16,509 nucleotides of DNA. Source: Bacteroidota bacterium (GTDB lineage: Bacteria > Bacteroidota > Ignavibacteria > Ignavibacteriales > Melioribacteraceae). How positions within the stretch are numbered: the stretch's first letter is position 1; every line of letters starts with the position of its first letter. Shown one piece after another: positions 14,964 through 16,509 of the stretch. A model generated the notes under the pieces. That model worked only from the letters and a program-made list of their open reading frames with translations. It was not told the origin of the DNA and ran no database searches. The stretch spans positions 1 to 16,509 of the forward strand of contig JAEXOD010000104.1 of the NCBI GenBank assembly GCA_023447335.1, written 5' to 3'. The translations under genes and the position numbers were made by a program.

Positions 14964-15542
14964 TTATCTCACTATTAATTTTTTTCTACTACCTGGTTTT
15001 ACTACTTCCAATCCATCGGCACACATAGGGCATTCTTCAGGTAAAAACGAAATCACTTCAAGCTGAATTGAACTTACTTGAGGTACGTTAAAATTCACTT
15101 TGCCATTGCTTCTATCAACAAGCATTCCTACCCCAATCAACTCTGCACCGCTATTTTTTACTATATCGATTAACTCAAAAACCGAGCCTCCGGTTGTTAC
15201 AACATCCTCACAAATTAAAACTTTTTCACCTTCTTTTAAGGAAAAACCTCTGCGTAAAGTTAATCTACTTTCTTCTCTTTCAGCAAAAATTGAACGTTTT
15301 CCTAATTGACGAGCAACCTCTTGTCCAACAATTATCCCACCCAAAGCAGGAGAAAGTACCGTATCGATGTTATAATCTTTGAAATAATTTGAAATCCTTC
15401 TACAAATTTGTTCAGTTTTATCTGGATACTGTAAAACTTTTGCACACTGAAAATACTGGTTACTATGCCTTCCAGAAGTTAATAAAAAGTGCCCATTTAA
15501 TAAAGCTTCTGTTTCAATAAATATTTCATAATATTCGTTCAT
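14964..15542 (-). CDS. pyrE: Orotate phosphoribosyltransferase
   Basis: This 192-residue enzyme joins orotate to PRPP to give OMP in pyrimidine synthesis. The PRPP-binding loop is VLICEDVVTTGGSV (108-121). Other family marks are LLTSGRHSNQYF (20-31), SPALGGIIVGQEVA (64-77) and a flexible loop AEREESRLTLRRGF (87-100) with the conserved lysine/arginine-type residues. The C-terminus holds CPMC (171-174) followed by VVKPGSR, a segment seen in PyrE of several non-proteobacterial groups; the cysteine pair might bind a metal or form a disulfide, but this is not certain. The start is fixed by a direct abutment: the TAG of the preceding dehydratase gene touches the pyrE ATG, with GGA six bases upstream of that ATG. 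It is cytosolic and of normal length. Confidence 0.96.
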   Translation of the reverse strand: MNEYYEIFIETEALLNGHFLLTSGRHSNQYFQCAKVLQYPDKTEQICRRISNYFKDYNIDTVLSPALGGIIVGQEVARQLGKRSIFAEREESRLTLRRGFSLKEGEKVLICEDVVTTGGSVFELIDIVKNSGAELIGVGMLVDRSNGKVNFNVPQVSSIQLEVISFLPEECPMCADGLEVVKPGSRKKLIVR

Positions 15543-15818
15543 CTAAATTCCATGGATGTTTTCAATTTTATTTATTAGTTCAATATCTTTGGAAGTAATT
15601 CTATTTTCTGAATGAGTAATTGTGGTAATTGTAATTTTATTGTAGGAGTGAAGACAAATATCAGGATGATGGTCAATTTTTTCGGATAAAACAGCTACTT
15701 GCAAAAAAAAAGCTGTCGCGGAGGAAAAATCCTTAAACAAAAAAGTTTTGCGGAGAGAATTATTTTCTCTCCGCCAATTAAATTTATCAATTATTTCATT
15801 ATCTGAATTATCATTCAT
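15543..15818 (-). CDS. phhB: Pterin-4a-carbinolamine dehydratase (PCD/DCoH family)
   Basis: This 91-residue protein fits the small PCD family, which dehydrates 4a-hydroxytetrahydrobiopterin during aromatic amino-acid hydroxylation. The signature is complete: EKIDHHP (46-52), then Tyr59, His69 and Asp78; His50, His51 and His69 are the likely active-site residues. No aromatic amino-acid hydroxylase is encoded nearby. PCD-like proteins in bacteria without one have been linked to molybdopterin or folate metabolism, so the exact role is open. The ATG at 15818 overlaps the end of clpC by eight bases and its TAG abuts the pyrE ATG, so it is translated as part of a packed unit. A terminator-like hairpin lies within codons 15-26 (see separate entry). 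Confidence 0.9.
   Translation of the reverse strand: MNDNSDNEIIDKFNWRRENNSLRKTFLFKDFSSATAFFLQVAVLSEKIDHHPDICLHSYNKITITTITHSENRITSKDIELINKIENIHGI
15739..15774 (-). terminator. Terminator-like hairpin inside the pterin dehydratase coding sequence
   Basis: The arms 15765-15774 and 15750-15759 form a perfect 10-base G/C-containing stem (GCGGAGAGAA with its complement) around a five-base loop. On the minus strand it is followed by AAAAC and then six U (15744-15739). It starts about 37 bases past the clpC stop, where a clpC terminator would be expected, yet it lies in the coding part of the next gene. The five-base gap before the U-run may weaken it, so it could act as an attenuator rather than a full stop. 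Confidence 0.5.
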
Positions 15819-16509
15819 GATTTACTGATTCTATCTGTTCTGATTCTTTATACTCTAAAAAATACAGCTCTTCAGTTCCCTCTTTATGCTTCAATTGAAT
15901 TTTTGCACCTTCTTTAAAAGAACCTAAAAGTATTTCTTCTGCTAAAGGATCTTCAACATATTTCTGAATCGCGCGTTTCAAAGGTCTAGCTCCAAATTTT
16001 TCATCAAATCCTTTTTCTGCTAAAAATTCTTCGGCGGAGGTATCTAGAACTAAATCCATTTTGTTTTCACGAATGTTTTTAATCAAACTGTCCAATTCAA
16101 TCTTAATAATTTTCTTAATATCATTTTTATCTAAGTTTCTAAATACAATTGTATCATCCACTCTGTTCAGAAATTCAGGATTAAACAATCTTTTCATTGC
16201 ATCCTGAACGGTATTTTTTAAGCTTTCGTATTTGTCAGAAGCATTGTCTGTTCCAAATCCAAATGTCCCGGTAGTTTTGATCTCTCTTGTTCCAACGTTA
16301 CTTGTCATAATTATTATTGTGTTTTTAAAGTCCACTTTTCTACCTAGACTATCGGTTAATACACCGTCATCTAACACTTGCAACAAAATATTGAATACAT
16401 CAGGATGCGCTTTTTCAATTTCGTCTAATAAAACTACAGAATATGGTTTCCTTCTAACTTTTTCCGTTAATTGTCCTCCTTCTTCATAACCTACATATCC
16501 CGGAGGCGC
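15811..16509 (-). CDS. clpC: ClpC-type AAA+ chaperone of the Clp protease, C-terminal part
   Basis: The last 232 residues of an Hsp100 protein are present and open to the right edge, so the start is outside the window. The fragment opens in the second AAA+ domain just after Walker A: pore loop GYVGY (4-8), Walker B SVVLLDEIEKAH (24-35), sensor-1 Asn in MTSNVG (residue 71), arginine finger in FLNRVDD (116) and sensor-2 GARPLKR (from 173). The tail after the small domain is typical of ClpC rather than ClpB (PLAEEILLGSFKEG and a short acidic end). ClpC unfolds proteins for ClpP and does quality control and regulated degradation in the cytosol. Its stop overlaps the start of the pterin dehydratase gene by eight bases. 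ClpB is the main alternative, but it is less likely. Confidence 0.9.
   Translation of the reverse strand, partial: APPGYVGYEEGGQLTEKVRRKPYSVVLLDEIEKAHPDVFNILLQVLDDGVLTDSLGRKVDFKNTIIIMTSNVGTREIKTTGTFGFGTDNASDKYESLKNTVQDAMKRLFNPEFLNRVDDTIVFRNLDKNDIKKIIKIELDSLIKNIRENKMDLVLDTSAEEFLAEKGFDEKFGARPLKRAIQKYVEDPLAEEILLGSFKEGAKIQLKHKEGTEELYFLEYKESEQIESVNHE

Noticed and set aside
16384..16386. TTG at 16386 as the start of a short ClpC-like gene
   Set aside because: The same frame stays open to the window edge and encodes the conserved pore loop and Walker B upstream of this codon, so it is an internal leucine, not a start.
16232..16489. Plus-strand frame of 85 codons at the right end
   Set aside because: It is antisense to the conserved AAA+ core of ClpC and its product is low-complexity Ser/Val/Pro-rich sequence.

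Overview
This A+T-rich window (roughly 70% A+T by eye) looks like chromosomal DNA of a Gram-negative bacterium of the Bacteroidota/Chlorobi/Ignavibacteria kind, with an Ignavibacteria-like lineage as my best guess. The reasons are the head-GIN-type lipoprotein, the secreted M64 peptidase, the GAF/PP2C (RsbU-like) phosphatase, the PyrE carrying a C-terminal Cys-Pro-x-Cys segment, and a PduS/PduT-type microcompartment pair. The assignment is inference from gene content; no rRNA or tRNA was found.

Layout from left to right. Positions 1-1747 (minus) hold purK-purE, tightly coupled, followed by the first 19 codons of a probable gcvP running off the left edge. An intrinsic terminator (1815-1860) closes a minus-strand lipoprotein gene (1895-2542), which is divergent from a large plus-strand gene (2688-6584). 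That gene encodes a 1298-residue protein with a helical TPR-like N-terminus, a beta-rich domain and three complete CbbX/SpoVK-type AAA+ modules in series. Its stop codon abuts the stop codon of a minus-strand VOC/glyoxalase-fold gene, preceded by a short-chain dehydrogenase gene. Divergent from these is a plus-strand gene (7966-10425) for a fusion of an acyl-adenylating enzyme, an acyl-carrier domain and a PlsC acyltransferase, probably for phospholipid acylation or fatty-acid salvage.

From 10450 to 13553 (minus) lies a three-gene unit: an RsbU-like serine phosphatase, a PduS-like flavin/Fe-S protein and a PduT-like tandem-BMC shell protein that keeps the pore cysteine. Each gene is separated from the next by one base. 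No other shell or lumen enzyme gene is in the window, so this looks like a satellite redox module for a microcompartment encoded elsewhere.

From 13688 to 16509 (minus) lies a tightly packed set in transcription order: clpC (3' part only), pterin carbinolamine dehydratase, pyrE and a secreted M64 peptidase. A terminator-like hairpin sits inside the 5' coding part of the dehydratase gene.

No stretch longer than 300 bases lacks a gene. I see no CRISPR array, insertion sequence, tRNA or rRNA. The most unusual items are the triple-AAA+ protein and the phosphatase-PduS-PduT unit.
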